A stretch of 64,000 nucleotides of DNA from Pectobacterium aroidearum (GCF_041228105.1 NZ_CP166097.1:2914001-2978000); one strand, 5' to 3'. Positions 47,786 to 56,773 are shown, numbered from the stretch's first letter. A program made the numbers and translations. The notes: generated from the sequence alone by a model not told the origin.

Positions 47786-48424
47786 TTACGCTAACAGCGC
47801 GGCAAGCTGACGTTTGAGTTCCGCGACCTCTTTTTCTAACGTCTCAACCCGCTCAGTCAACTGATGTGAATTGTCGCCCGCCCCTTCTTGTTCAGGAGCA
47901 GCAGCATCACCGGCGTCGCCGCTGAAAAGGTGCCGATAACGACTTTCCCGCTTACCCGCTTCCCGCGCCAGCCGAACGACAAACGGGCCATCGTCGCGTT
48001 GTTGCAGCTGTTCAAGCGTGGACTCAGCCTCGCTAACATCTGAAAACTCATACAGCCGGGCCGCGCGAGTGCGCAGTTCACCTGGCGTCTGTGGCCCACG
48101 CAGGAGAAGCGTCGTCACCAGTGCGACTTCCGCCGGTGAGAGTTTCAGGTCGCCAAATTCAGAGTTGCAAAAACGATGTTCATACTTCACGACACGATTG
48201 CCAAAACCGCTAAGCGTGCGCAGAAAATGCTTCTTCACGAGTAAATCCAGCGTTTGCTGCACTTCGCTTTCACTCAGTTCCATCACGGGTTCACGGTTAG
48301 TTTTCTGATTACAAGCCGTGGTGATGCCGTTTAACGACATCGGGTATTGATCCGGGGTCGTGATTTGCTTTTCCAACATGCAGCCAATCACGCGAGCTTC
48401 ACGAGTATCTAGTTGGTATTTCAT
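47786..48424 (-). CDS. yceH: YceH family protein (DUF480)
   Basis: 212 residues from the second of two adjacent ATGs (48424), which gives AAGGA at 6-nt spacing and the family start MKYQL. Two winged-helix-like domains (DUF480) are suggested by [32 protein letters not shown] and [22 protein letters not shown]-terminal coiled coil (about residues 190-212, [19 protein letters not shown]) follows. Function unknown. 9 nt after rimJ on the same strand. Confidence 0.93.
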   Translation of the reverse strand: MKYQLDTREARVIGCMLEKQITTPDQYPMSLNGITTACNQKTNREPVMELSESEVQQTLDLLVKKHFLRTLSGFGNRVVKYEHRFCNSEFGDLKLSPAEVALVTTLLLRGPQTPGELRTRAARLYEFSDVSEAESTLEQLQQRDDGPFVVRLAREAGKRESRYRHLFSGDAGDAAAPEQEGAGDNSHQLTERVETLEKEVAELKRQLAALLA

Positions 48425-48433
48425 CATTTTTCC

Positions 48434-49018
48434 TTAACGCGGAGACTTCCACTCTGCGTTGGTCAGCGCGGTTAATACATGGTCCTGCCATTTGCCGTCA
48501 ATGAGCAGATAATTCTTCGCATAGCCCTCACGTTCAAACCCCAAACGCGCCAGTAAATCTCCGCTACGCTGGTTATGCGGCATGTAGTTGGCCATGATGC
48601 GATGCATGTGCTGTTGACGCTGCATATAGCGTATTGCTGGTTGCAGCGCCTCATACATCAGCCCCTGCCCCTGCCATTTCTGACCGAGCGAATAGCCCAG
48701 ATAGCAGGCGTGAAACGATCCCCGCAGTACGTTGCTAAAATTAGCCACGCCGTACACTTCGTTTTCATTCGGATCCAACAGGAGGAAATAATAGGCGCTG
48801 CCCTGCTTGTGCATATCGTTAATCACGCTCAGACGTGCTTGCCAGCCTGATGGGTAGCAATGGCTGGCGTCTCTCACAGGTTCCCACGGCTTAAGGAAAT
48901 CACGGTTCTCAGAATAGTATTCAGCCAGACGCCATGCATCGCGCTCATGGGCAAGACGCACCACCAGCCTGTCGGTTGTCAATTGCACTCTTGCTGGTGT
49001 TGAACGGTAGCCAAACAT
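48434..49018 (-). CDS. rimJ: Ribosomal protein S5 alanine N-acetyltransferase RimJ
   Basis: 194 residues, GNAT family, as in E. coli: [20 protein letters not shown] at the start, [20 protein letters not shown] as the acetyl-CoA-binding motif and [20 protein letters not shown] later. It acetylates the N-terminal alanine of ribosomal protein S5 and has been linked to ribosome assembly. Followed closely by yceH. Confidence 0.95.
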   Translation of the reverse strand: MFGYRSTPARVQLTTDRLVVRLAHERDAWRLAEYYSENRDFLKPWEPVRDASHCYPSGWQARLSVINDMHKQGSAYYFLLLDPNENEVYGVANFSNVLRGSFHACYLGYSLGQKWQGQGLMYEALQPAIRYMQRQQHMHRIMANYMPHNQRSGDLLARLGFEREGYAKNYLLIDGKWQDHVLTALTNAEWKSPR

Positions 49019-49333
49019 TTTTCCCCCTGCCTCTCCATGTTATCGATAAGTAAAATTCATCGCCGTTGAAAAAGTAATTATTCCACATAAGCAGAAAATA
49101 TCGGCATTTCCGATAATCCTTACTATAACCACATAAATTCAGAGACGTAAAATCCTCGTCGCCGAGTTATTGCGCAGTTGAATCAGGAAAGCCGTTTTTT
49201 CTCGCCGAAATGCTACTCGGATAACGTTAAATCGATAAAAAAATATTATCCAACAATAGGCTATACCAAAGTCGAATTAGAGTACAAAATAGTCACGTCT
49301 GTTATTTTCCTCCTTTCTTCGTTGTGGTGAAAC
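49019..49333. other. 315-bp rimJ-mdtH divergent region
   Basis: No gene is supported. The only feature I see is a short palindrome, TATCGG-CATTT-CCGATA (49099-49115), and general AT richness; promoters for both divergent genes presumably lie here but I cannot place them with confidence. Confidence 0.5.
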
Positions 49334-50539
49334 ATGCCTCTGATGTCGCAAGCTCGGAGCTTGGGTAAATATTTTTTATTACTCGATAATATGCTGGTGG
49401 TTCTGGGATTCTTTGTTGTCTTCCCCCTTATTTCCATTCGTTTTGTCGACGATCTCGGCTGGGCGGCATTATTAGTCGGTATCGCATTGGGATTGCGTCA
49501 GTTTATTCAGCAAGGGCTCGGTATTTTCGGCGGGGCCATTGCTGACCGGTTTGGCGCCAAACCGATGATTATTACCGGGATGCTCCTACGCGCCTCCGGT
49601 TTTGTGTTCATGGCAATTGCCGACGAACCCTGGCTGCTTTGGCTATCTTGTGCGCTATCCGGCCTCGGCGGCACACTCTTCGATCCGCCACGCACCGCAC
49701 TGGTCATCAAATTGATTCGTCCGCAGGAACGCGGCCGTTTTTACTCGCTGTTAATGATGCAGGATAGCGCTGGCGCTGTTATCGGCGCCCTCATTGGTAG
49801 TTGGTTGCTCCAGTACGATTTTGAGATCGTCTGCTGGACGGGGGCGGTCATCTTCGTACTCGCGGCGGCGCTCAATGCCTGGCTGCTGCCAGCCTATCGC
49901 ATCTCAACAGTCAAGACACCAATACTGGAAGGCCTCACGCGCGTTATTCGCGACCGCCGTTTCCTGATGTATGTGTTAACGCTAACGGGTTACTACATGT
50001 TGGCCGTGCAGGTTCTGTTGATGTTGCCGATTATGGTCAACGAAATCGCCGGAACACCGTCTGCGGTGAAATGGATGTACGCCATTGAAGCAGCGCTGTC
50101 GCTGACGCTGTTATACCCTATCGCCCGCTGGAGCGAGAAGCGCTTCCGGCTGGAACAGCGTCTGATGGCAGGGCTGTTCATTATGTCCGTCAGTATGTTC
50201 CCTATCGGGATGACGACAGAGCTGCAAACCCTGCTGATGCTGATCTGCCTGTTTTACATTGGATCGATTATCGCCGAACCCGCGCGTGAAACCCTGAGCG
50301 CCTCGCTGGCGGATGCCAGAGCCAGAGGCAGCTATATGGGGTTCAGTCGGCTTGGGTTGGCGCTCGGCGGCGCGATTGGCTACAGCGGCGGCGGTTGGCT
50401 ATTCGATACCGGACATGCGTTGAACCAGCCAGAACTGCCGTGGTTTATGCTCGGCACTATCGGGTTCCTGACGTTAGCCGCATTGTATTGGCAGTTCAAT
50501 CAACGTCGCATCGAGCCTGCCATGCTAGGTGGTCATTAG
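49334..50539 (+). CDS. mdtH: MFS multidrug efflux protein MdtH
   Basis: 401 residues with about 11-12 membrane helices; near-identical blocks to E. coli MdtH include [49 protein letters not shown] (MFS motif A) and [21 protein letters not shown] proton-driven exporter conferring modest fluoroquinolone resistance in E. coli when overproduced. Divergent from rimJ. Confidence 0.95.
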
Positions 50540-50547
50540 TCTGAATT

Positions 50548-50575
50548 TTACCGACGAGTTTGATCTCGTCGGTAA
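50548..50575 (+). terminator. Hairpin after mdtH
   Basis: TTACCGACGAG and CTCGTCGGTAA form a perfect 11-bp stem over 6 nt, 9 nt past the mdtH stop; the downstream tract TGCCCTTCTATACTTT is a weak U tract. Confidence 0.65.
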
Positions 50576-50720
50576 TGCCCTTCTATACTTTCCTAATACA
50601 TTCAAACAATTGTTTCGTCGCGAGCCTTCTCACACGCTCGGTTTACTTTGTTTGATGATGGGTTACTCGCGTGGCCGCACCGCGGCCTTTGTCTATACCC
50701 TGTGATTAAGGAGACAACGT

Positions 50721-51368
50721 ATGAAGCTCTACATTTACGATCACTGTCCCTACTGCGTTAAAGCACGCATGATCTTTGGCCTGAAAAATCTCCCTGTCGA
50801 ATTACAAATACTGGCGAACGATGACGCCGCGACACCAGAGCGGCTGATCGGTCAGAAAATGGTGCCCATTCTGCAAAAAGACGATGGCAGTCATATGCCT
50901 GAAAGCATGGACATTGTTCATTTCATCGATAATTACGACCGCAAGCCGCTGCTGACCGGTTCCACCAATCCCGCCATCACCGCCTGGCTGCGCAAAGTCA
51001 CCGAATATACGCCGCGTCTGATTATCCCTCGCTTTGCTCAGGCTGCCTTTGAAGAATTTGCCTCCGCTTCCGCCCGGCAATACTTTATTAATAAGAAGGA
51101 AGCGCAGCGAGGCAATTTTGCTGACCACTTGAGTCATTCTCAGGGGCTGATTAAGAAATTGAATAATGACTTACAGGATCTCGATCCGCTGATTGTCCAG
51201 CCAAACGCCTGCAACGGGGAACTATCAACGGACGATATCGACCTCTTCCCGCTGCTCCGATCGCTGTCTATCGTTGCGGGTGTCACGCCCCCTTCACGCG
51301 TTGCAGCCTATCGGGATAACATGGCGAAACAGACTCAGGTCACGCTGCTCAGCAGTCTGGCAATCTAA
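50721..51368 (+). CDS. grxB: Glutaredoxin 2 GrxB
   Basis: 215 residues, as in E. coli. A thioredoxin-fold N-terminal domain with the CPYC active site (YIYDHCPYCVKARMIF) is joined to a helical GST-like C-terminal domain (about residues 85-215). It reduces glutathione-mixed disulphides in the cytosol. AAGGAG lies 9 nt before the ATG. It sits in its own unit between mdtH and yceB. Confidence 0.97.
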   Translation: MKLYIYDHCPYCVKARMIFGLKNLPVELQILANDDAATPERLIGQKMVPILQKDDGSHMPESMDIVHFIDNYDRKPLLTGSTNPAITAWLRKVTEYTPRLIIPRFAQAAFEEFASASARQYFINKKEAQRGNFADHLSHSQGLIKKLNNDLQDLDPLIVQPNACNGELSTDDIDLFPLLRSLSIVAGVTPPSRVAAYRDNMAKQTQVTLLSSLAI

Positions 51369-51381
51369 CCCTTCGATTTTA

Positions 51382-51406
51382 CTCCGCCGCTTCATCGTGA
51401 GGCGGC
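51382..51406 (+). terminator. Terminator-like hairpin after grxB
   Basis: CGCCGC and GCGGCG arms pair over about ten nucleotides and read into TTTCC, 14 nt after the grxB stop. Short U tract; moderate confidence. Confidence 0.6.
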
Positions 51407-51570
51407 GTTTCCCCGCTATTTCAGTGCTATCCTATTGTTTACCCTGTACATCAAGCGCACGCTGCCGATGTGTAATTCGTGTTGATTGCTCACACAAATA
51501 GATTACCCGTATGAACACACGCCACTGATGAGTAGATTGTGCGCGTCAATAGCATTAAGAGGTCAGAATA

Positions 51571-52137
51571 ATGAAAAAATCAGGATGGATGGCAGCAGCC
51601 GCAGTGTTGCTGGCTTTTACACTCAGCGGCTGTAATAAACTCACGCAATACACGCTCAGTGAACAGGAAGTGAATGAGTACCTACAAAAACACAATGATT
51701 ACCAGAAACAGTTGGGCGTGCCTGGCGTGGTGGATGCGCATATCGTGCTAACCGAGCTATCCAGCCAGATTGGGCGGGCTGAACCGGGGAAAGTCACGCT
51801 TGCGGGCAATGCGAAGGTCGATATTTCATCCCTGTTAGGCAATCAGGCTGCCGATATGAAGTTAACGCTGAAAGCACAGCCAGTATTTGATAAAACGCAG
51901 GGCGCGATTTACCTGAAAGACATGGAACTGGTCGATTACACCGTTCAGCCGGAAAAAATGCAGACGGTAATGAAAACCCTAAGCCCTTACCTCAATCAAT
52001 CGCTAAAAAGCTATTTTGACCAAAAACCGGCTTACGTGTTGAATGCAGATAAGAGCACAACGGAATCGCTGGCGAAGAAGATGGCGAAAGGCATCGAAAT
52101 CAAACCTGGCCAGATCGTTATCCTGTTTACTGACTAA
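51571..52137 (+). CDS. yceB: YceB lipoprotein (DUF1439)
   Basis: 188 residues. A lipoprotein signal peptide with lipobox LSGC (Cys21) is followed by a DUF1439 domain: YTLSEQEVNEYLQKHNDYQK, then DAHIVLTELSSQIGRAEPGK and VTLAGNAKVDISSLLG. The residue after the cysteine is Asn, which does not signal inner-membrane retention, so outer-membrane placement is expected. The function is unknown. It follows grxB as in E. coli. Confidence 0.93.
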   Translation: MKKSGWMAAAAVLLAFTLSGCNKLTQYTLSEQEVNEYLQKHNDYQKQLGVPGVVDAHIVLTELSSQIGRAEPGKVTLAGNAKVDISSLLGNQAADMKLTLKAQPVFDKTQGAIYLKDMELVDYTVQPEKMQTVMKTLSPYLNQSLKSYFDQKPAYVLNADKSTTESLAKKMAKGIEIKPGQIVILFTD

Positions 52138-52147
52138 TGTTTACTCG

Positions 52148-52178
52148 CCGATAGCAAACACTATGTCTGCTATCGGCG
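52148..52178 (+). terminator. Hairpin after yceB
   Basis: GCCGATAGCA and TGCTATCGGC form a perfect 10-bp stem over 11 nt just after the yceB stop. It is followed by the tandem 15-bp repeats rather than a U tract. Confidence 0.5.
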
Positions 52179-52183
52179 CACTA

Positions 52184-52228
52184 GGTTTCATACTGCAGGG
52201 TTTCATACTGCGGGGTTTCATACCACCG
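52184..52228. repeat. Triple 15-bp tandem repeat between yceB and ycdY
   Basis: GGTTTCATACTGCAG, GGTTTCATACTGCGG and GGTTTCATACCACCG follow each other without gaps at 52184, 52199 and 52214, directly against the ycdY stop codon. The first two differ at one base; the third keeps only its first ten bases. Confidence 0.85.
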
Positions 52229-52230
52229 TA

Positions 52231-52809
52231 TTATTCTTCTGTTTCTGACTCGTCTTCTTCGTCGTCGCTTTCACCCAATTCATCTCGCATGGCTTCTAGC
52301 GCCTCACGACACACGATCGCCAGCGTACGATAAAATGCAGTGGTCGCATGGCTTTCCACTTTCCCAAGAAAACGATCGCTCCACGGCAAGAGATATTCAT
52401 CAAACAAGGTAATCTGTGCAGTCGTTTCGTCTTCCTGTGCCTGATCTTCCAGCCATGACGCCGCAAGCAGTAAGCTACCAAAATGACCAACTGCGCCGTC
52501 ATTTAACGGCATGCCACGTTGTTGCAAAAAGGTACGAATTTCTGCGTCATCCGCATCGCTTTCATAGGACGAACGCAGCGGCGAAACGGAGCCGTTTTCG
52601 CTATCAAACAGAGCCTGGTAGTCCGCCGCCATCGCAGGTAAATCCAGTCCTTTTTGCAAACGGGCCAACAAGGCATCCTGCTCCAGCGGCCAATGTTGCG
52701 CCAGCTTCCCCTCTTTAATCAGCGTGAACAGTGGCGTCAGCAAAGGATCCTGTGGCTGGCGATAAAACAGCGTGCCCAATAGGCGGCACACAATAGAAAA
52801 TTCGTTCAT
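52231..52809 (-). CDS. ycdY: YcdY, TorD/DmsD-family chaperone
   Basis: 192 residues of the all-helical TorD-like redox-enzyme maturation family. It follows E. coli YcdY: MNEFSIVCRLLGTLFYRQPQ, PLFTLIKEGKLAQHWPLEQD, LLLAASWLEDQAQED and LFDEYLLPWSDRFLGKVESH. In E. coli YcdY was reported to activate the YcdX phosphatase and both affect swarming. The C-terminus is strongly acidic (DESETEE). It is downstream of ycdX on the same strand; ycdZ is absent. Confidence 0.94.
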   Translation of the reverse strand: MNEFSIVCRLLGTLFYRQPQDPLLTPLFTLIKEGKLAQHWPLEQDALLARLQKGLDLPAMAADYQALFDSENGSVSPLRSSYESDADDAEIRTFLQQRGMPLNDGAVGHFGSLLLAASWLEDQAQEDETTAQITLFDEYLLPWSDRFLGKVESHATTAFYRTLAIVCREALEAMRDELGESDDEEDESETEE

Positions 52810-52825
52810 TGATAACCCTGTTTGT

Positions 52826-52873
52826 TTTTTAAGTAACAGTATTTTTAAGTGACAGCATTCTTAAGTGACAATG
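52826..52873. repeat. Triple 16-bp tandem repeat between ycdX and ycdY
   Basis: TTTTTAAGTAACAGTA, TTTTTAAGTGACAGCA and TTCTTAAGTGACAATG follow each other at 52826, 52842 and 52858. The last abuts the ycdX stop codon. Together they fill most of the 64-bp ycdX-ycdY gap. Confidence 0.85.
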
Positions 52874-53611
52874 TCACAAATCAGCAAGTTCAGCGATAGC
52901 AGGCATTCCCCGCTGTTCGAGGAAATCCAACACGCGCCGAGGGCTTACATTCAATATCTGATCCTGCGGGAAATTTACTTCCTGCAAAATACGTTCGCAG
53001 TGGGTAAAGTCTCCCAGAGAAAACGCGATATGGGAATCAGAACCTAAAGAAAGTAACCCACCGGCATCACGCACGGCTTCAGCAATCGCCCGACAGTTTG
53101 GTTCGCTGCCTTTGCGTGAATGCATGAAAGAGGAGTTATTCAGCTCCAGCGCTACATTGTATTTCGCCGCAGCTTCCGCAATTGCACGGATATCGACAGG
53201 ATATTTCGGGTTGCCGGGGTGACTAATGATATGCGCGTCACCGCGCGCCATGGTCGCGATCATCGCAGCGGTATGTGTATCTTTATCCTGTGGTGGAAAA
53301 ACCGGCTCATGAAAGCCCGCGATAATGACATCAACCTGATCCAGCATAGGTCCGGTACAGTCGATATCGCCTTCAATGTTTTTAATATTTGCTTCGATAC
53401 CGCGCAGGATACCGACGCCATCAACCAGACGCGGCCAAACGCGCATATTCATGAAGTGCCAGTAATGCGGCGCATCCGCCATATCCGGGCCATGATCGGT
53501 AATGGCAAACAGGCGAATATTCTTCTGCTGTGCTTCAGCGATGTAGTCATGCAGGGTACTGTAAGCGTGCGTGCTGGCAACGGTGTGCATATGTAAATCG
53601 ACGGGATACAT
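52874..53611 (-). CDS. ycdX: YcdX, PHP-family zinc phosphatase
   Basis: 245 residues of the PHP superfamily. Metal-binding motifs are [44 protein letters not shown] and LGSDSHIAF, which together supply the trinuclear zinc site. The length and sequence match E. coli YcdX, a phosphatase involved in swarming. It is upstream of ycdY on the same strand and divergent from the tRNA-Ser gene. Confidence 0.96.
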   Translation of the reverse strand: MYPVDLHMHTVASTHAYSTLHDYIAEAQQKNIRLFAITDHGPDMADAPHYWHFMNMRVWPRLVDGVGILRGIEANIKNIEGDIDCTGPMLDQVDVIIAGFHEPVFPPQDKDTHTAAMIATMARGDAHIISHPGNPKYPVDIRAIAEAAAKYNVALELNNSSFMHSRKGSEPNCRAIAEAVRDAGGLLSLGSDSHIAFSLGDFTHCERILQEVNFPQDQILNVSPRRVLDFLEQRGMPAIAELADL

Positions 53612-53824
53612 AGGTTCTCCTGGGTCAACGTTTGCCAGTCAGCATACCATTTTCGGGGGTATTCCGCAGCCAGTGAGCGAAATTACAACGCATGATTAAC
53701 ATAAATGAAACATTGATTTTTTGTATAACGACAGGGAATGAACGAAGACAAGAGCAAAAACGGTGAGCAAAGCAACAAATTGCGTTAACTTTAGCTAATT
53801 GCACGTATTGAATGCAGAAGTTTG

Positions 53825-53853
53825 TTGACGCTGTTCGGCAATTTACCTACATT
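53825..53853 (+). promoter_or_regulatory. Promoter of the tRNA-Ser gene
   Basis: A -35 TTGACG and a -10 TACATT are separated by exactly 17 bp, followed by the GC-rich discriminator GCGCCGTCC. This is the form of a strong sigma-70 stable-RNA promoter under stringent control. The expected start is near 53860, about 30 bp before the tRNA. Confidence 0.8.
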
Positions 53854-53889
53854 AGCGCCGTCCGCTGATATGCGATGCTGCGAGACCAC

Positions 53890-53979
53890 GGTGAGGTGTC
53901 CGAGAGGCTGAAGGAGCACGCCTGGAAAGTGTGTATACGTGAAAACGTATCAAGGGTTCGAATCCCTTCCTCACCGCCA
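53890..53979 (+). tRNA. serX: tRNA-Ser (anticodon GGA)
   Basis: 90 nt including an encoded CCA. GGTGAGG pairs with CCTCACC in the acceptor stem; the anticodon loop CTGGAAA gives GGA (UCC/UCU codons); a long variable arm (TATACGTGAAAACGTAT region) marks a class II tRNA; the T loop is TTCGAAT. It is almost identical to E. coli tRNA-Ser-GGA. E. coli has two such genes; proximity to ycdX points to serX. Confidence 0.96.
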
Positions 53980-54027
53980 TATAAAAGAAAACGCCCTTAA
54001 CGCAAGTTAAGGGCGTTTTCTTTTATA
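53980..54027 (+). terminator. 22-bp perfect palindromic terminator after tRNA-Ser
   Basis: Directly after the tRNA, two perfectly complementary 22-nt arms (53980-54001 and 54006-54027) surround a GCAA tetraloop. The core CCCTTAAC-GCAA-GTTAAGGG is followed by CGTTTTCTTTT. This is a very strong intrinsic terminator, and its right half begins the tandem repeat. Confidence 0.9.
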
Positions 54028-54405
54028 CCATTGGAACGGATGAGAAGCCTTGACAGGGTTCGACAAAACGACGGGACTGGCGTTTTGGACCGCCAACGGC
54101 GGCCCGCAGGGCGAGCGGCAGGACGCCGCGAGTCAATCCCCGCACATACGTACACCAAGCTGCCCTTAACGCAAGTTAAGGGCATTTTCTTTTATATCGT
54201 TGGAACGGATGAGAAGCCTTGACAGGGTTCGACAAAACGACAGGACTGGCGTTTTGGACCGCCAACGGCGGCCCGCAGGGCGAGCGGCAGGACGCCGCGA
54301 GTCAATCCCCCACATACGTACACCGAGCTGCCCTTAACGCAAGTTAAGGGAGTTTTCTTTTATACCGTTGGAACGGATGAGAAGCCTTGACAGGGTTCGA
54401 GTAGT
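53993..54405 (+). repeat. tRNA-Ser tail tandem repeat, 2.4 copies of a 168-169 bp unit
   Basis: Unit 1 is 53993-54161, unit 2 54162-54329 and a partial unit 3 begins at 54330 and diverges near 54402. Units differ at only a few positions. Each starts with the stem CCCTTAAC-GCAA-GTTAAGGG and a T-rich tract, then GGAACGGATGAGAAGCCTTG, the T-arm-like AGGGTTCGA, and a GC-rich stretch with CGGCGGCCCGCAGGGCGAGC. Units 1 and 2 each keep an open frame for an arginine-rich peptide (ATG at 54040 and 54209). The third copy ends in a different hairpin, CAGGGTTC/GAACCCTG, at 54391-54417. Confidence 0.9.
54209..54337 (+). other. Arginine-rich 42-codon reading frame in repeat unit 2 (candidate)
   Basis: ATG at 54209 to TAA at 54337. 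The product begins MRSLDRVRQNDRTGVLDR and continues with QRRPAGRAAGRRESI; 11 of 42 residues are arginine. The matching frame in unit 1 starts at 54040 and runs 60 codons to 54222. There is no strong Shine-Dalgarno (GGAACGG). It resembles in concept the small protamine-like Tpr frame in the E. coli tyrT tail repeat. Coding is unproven. Confidence 0.3.
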
Positions 54406-54425
54406 CCCTGAACCCTGCCATTTTG
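54391..54425. terminator. Terminator between the repeat array and the chemoreceptor gene
   Basis: CAGGGTTC and GAACCCTG pair over 11 nt (54391-54417), followed by CCATTTTGTT on the plus strand. It closes the tRNA-repeat transcript and may also stop the converging chemoreceptor transcript. Confidence 0.6.
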
Positions 54426-54431
54426 TTACAG

Positions 54432-55991
54432 CTATCTTGCCCCCAGCGCCAGATAGCTGCCTGCTGACTCATCGACGCGGAACTGCTCAACGGTACGTGA
54501 TAATTCCTGTGCCTGCTCGCTCAGCGAGTGTGCCGCCGCCAGTGCTTCTTCAACCAGCGCAGCGTTCTGTTCAGTGCTCTGATCCATCTGCGATATCGCA
54601 AGATTAACCTGTTCAATCCCAGAACGCTGCTCCGCGCTCGCCACACTGATTTCACCCATCATGGACGTTACGCGGTGTACGCTTTCAACCACTTCATTCA
54701 TCGTATCGCCAGCCTGCTTCACGAAATCCGTGCCCTCACCCACCTTAGCAACAGAGTCATCAATCAGGCCTTTAATTTCCCGGGCGGCGGATGCCGAGCG
54801 CTGCGCCAATGTGCGGACTTCGCTCGCGACTACAGCGAAACCACGGCCTTGTTCACCGGCGCGTGCCGCTTCTACCGCCGCATTCAGCGCCAGAATGTTT
54901 GTCTGGAAAGCGATGCTGTCGATAACGCCGATGATATCCACAATTTTGCGTGACGACAGGCTGATGGAGTCCATCGTCACAACAACCCGGCTGACAACAT
55001 CACCACCACGCACCGCCACATCCGACGCTGATACCGCGAGCTCATTCGCATAACGGGCGTTGTCCGCATTCTGTTTCACCGTCGCGGTCAGCTGTTCCAT
55101 TGCCGCAGCCGTCTGTTCTAATGCGCTAGCCTGTGATTCGGTACGCGCAGACAAATCGCCGTTACCTGATGCGATTTGTGTTGAAGCAGTTGCAATGGAG
55201 TTGGTACTACTGCGAACCTGATTAACCAGATGAGACAGGTTGTCGCGCATCGCGCGAATAGCGTAAAGAATACTGGTTTGATCGCCCTGCTTTGTTTCAA
55301 CATCGACGCGTAAATTACCTCCCGCAATTTCGCGTACGACATCCACGGCATACTGAGGCTCACCGCCGAGCTGACGCATCAGCGTACGGAACATATTCCA
55401 CGCAAATGCAGAAATGATTAACAGCAGAACCAGCCCTAAGGACAGCAGGATCAGCGCATTACGCCAGAATGTTTGCTGGATATCGTCAATGTAATCGCCG
55501 TAGCCAATCGTCCAATCCCAAGGCTCGAATTTGATGACGGCATAAAGCTTCTCAACTTTATTCTGCTGCCCCGGGCGCGTCCCTTCCGCAATCACGGTGC
55601 CGATCGTATTGCCCTGAAGCGAAGCACGATAGCGTTCCCCCGCTTCTTTACCCCCATTGGCATCGACAATGCCAATACGCTTAGGATTAGGATGAACGTA
55701 GTTCACATCATTCGTGTAACCGCGCACAAAGAAATAGCGATCGCCCTGATGGAAATTGCCGATCGTCCGTTTGGCCTCTTTTTCTGCGTCCTCATGCGAC
55801 AGCTGACCACTTTTTTCAAGATCATACGCTTTTTGTGCCGCCGAATGAGCCAGTTGAACTAACGTAGAAAGCTGGCCGACGCGTTCGCTCATCATCGTGT
55901 TATAGAGCGTATTCAGCGCCACCGCGGATAAAATTAACATCCCTAACAAGGTCGTACCGCATAGCAGTGCAATTCTGGTTCGTAATTTCAC
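54432..55991 (-). CDS. Methyl-accepting chemotaxis protein with a single Cache sensor domain
   Basis: 519 residues. Membrane helix 1 (about 8-30), a periplasmic sCache_2-type domain (about 35-185, with [20 protein letters not shown]), membrane helix 2 (about 190-212), HAMP (about 213-265) and a cytoplasmic signalling coiled coil whose tip contains [20 protein letters not shown]. Methylation-site-like glutamine/glutamate segments flank the tip. The C-terminus (SYLALGAR) lacks the NWETF-type CheR tether. sCache_2 domains bind small organic acids; the ligand here is unknown. It stands alone with a 424-bp upstream gap. Confidence 0.94.
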   Translation of the reverse strand: MKLRTRIALLCGTTLLGMLILSAVALNTLYNTMMSERVGQLSTLVQLAHSAAQKAYDLEKSGQLSHEDAEKEAKRTIGNFHQGDRYFFVRGYTNDVNYVHPNPKRIGIVDANGGKEAGERYRASLQGNTIGTVIAEGTRPGQQNKVEKLYAVIKFEPWDWTIGYGDYIDDIQQTFWRNALILLSLGLVLLLIISAFAWNMFRTLMRQLGGEPQYAVDVVREIAGGNLRVDVETKQGDQTSILYAIRAMRDNLSHLVNQVRSSTNSIATASTQIASGNGDLSARTESQASALEQTAAAMEQLTATVKQNADNARYANELAVSASDVAVRGGDVVSRVVVTMDSISLSSRKIVDIIGVIDSIAFQTNILALNAAVEAARAGEQGRGFAVVASEVRTLAQRSASAAREIKGLIDDSVAKVGEGTDFVKQAGDTMNEVVESVHRVTSMMGEISVASAEQRSGIEQVNLAISQMDQSTEQNAALVEEALAAAHSLSEQAQELSRTVEQFRVDESAGSYLALGAR

Positions 55992-56358
55992 GATATTTTT
56001 CTCTCTAACCGCTTTTCAGAAAATTCCGAACAAAAAATTACACTACATTGCCGCTCCGAACCATACCATCCAGGTAGTAATGATAGATTTTTTAACAAAA
56101 AATAATGAAAAACCACCTTATTCGCTCAATTTAAAGACGATATCGAGCAATAAAGACTAAAAATCATGAATAAAATGATCGAAATCGAAATTAATAGGTA
56201 AATAACGTTACGGAAATAGCAAGATCTCGGAGCGCTATCCGAGGCCTCAGACTTCCCGAGCGCATTTGTCGATTATGTTCGTTGATTCTGCCGATTGGTG
56301 GTGTCGTCGTTGGCCCTACATCAATACGCAGGGAGAAGAAGAATCGGGTATTTAGCCC
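55992..56358. other. Gene-free region upstream of the chemoreceptor gene
   Basis: About 370 bp between the chemoreceptor start and the rmf terminator. The part near the chemoreceptor gene is AT-rich and probably holds its promoter. I find no open frame with a ribosome-binding site, no tRNA-like fold and no clear repeat. Confidence 0.5.
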
Positions 56359-56359
56359 C

Positions 56360-56392
56360 TAAAAAAACAAAAGCCTCCGCAAAAGCGGAGGC
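56360..56392 (-). terminator. Terminator after rmf
   Basis: GCCTCCGC-AAAA-GCGGAGGC (56373-56392) reads into TTTTGTTTTTTT on the minus strand, 24 nt past the rmf stop codon. Confidence 0.9.
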
Positions 56393-56415
56393 GTTCCCTC
56401 TAATGACAAGGCGCG

Positions 56416-56583
56416 CTAAGCGGTAACAGCCCTGTCTTCCATGGCTTTTCGCCAGCCTCCCAACCAGTAGGACCGGGCATTAATGGATTGATAAGGACAA
56501 AATTCCTTCGGTCTACCGACAATACCTGCTTGATAACCACGTGAATGAGCCCGTTCCAGGCGATCGCGTTTCTGTCTCTTCAT
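56416..56583 (-). CDS. rmf: Ribosome modulation factor RMF
   Basis: 55 residues, the E. coli length, starting MKRQKRDRLERAHSRGYQAG and containing WLGGWRKAMEDR. RMF binds the 30S subunit and dimerises 70S ribosomes into inactive 100S particles in stationary phase. GAGG lies 11-14 nt before the ATG. The position between pqiC and the terminator at 56360 agrees with E. coli (pqiABC-rmf-fabA); fabA is replaced here by the chemoreceptor and tRNA region. Confidence 0.96.
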   Translation of the reverse strand: MKRQKRDRLERAHSRGYQAGIVGRPKEFCPYQSINARSYWLGGWRKAMEDRAVTA

Positions 56584-56773
56584 GCCTTATTTCCCTCATT
56601 ATTTATCTGGTGGAAAGAAAACAATGATTACTTTATAAGCAACCACAGACTATCAATACCGATTATGTCGCCAAAGGTCAAGGCGCAAAATTCACGCCAG
56701 TGTCATATTTGTGATCCAAAATAGGAATTTTCCCTCCTACATCACAAAAAATCATAACCAATTGAAAATAATG
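56584..56773. other. rmf upstream region
   Basis: The 314-bp gap between rmf and pqiC holds the pqi terminator at its right side. The part near rmf is AT-rich with a -10-like TATAAAGT (around 56630-56640 on the minus strand), a plausible rmf promoter. No gene is seen. Confidence 0.45.

Noticed and set aside
53890..54430. Genomic island or prophage attachment at the tRNA-Ser gene
   Set aside because: tRNA-Ser genes are common integration sites, but there is no integrase or second att copy of the tRNA 3' end followed by foreign genes. The repeats are tandem units of their own.
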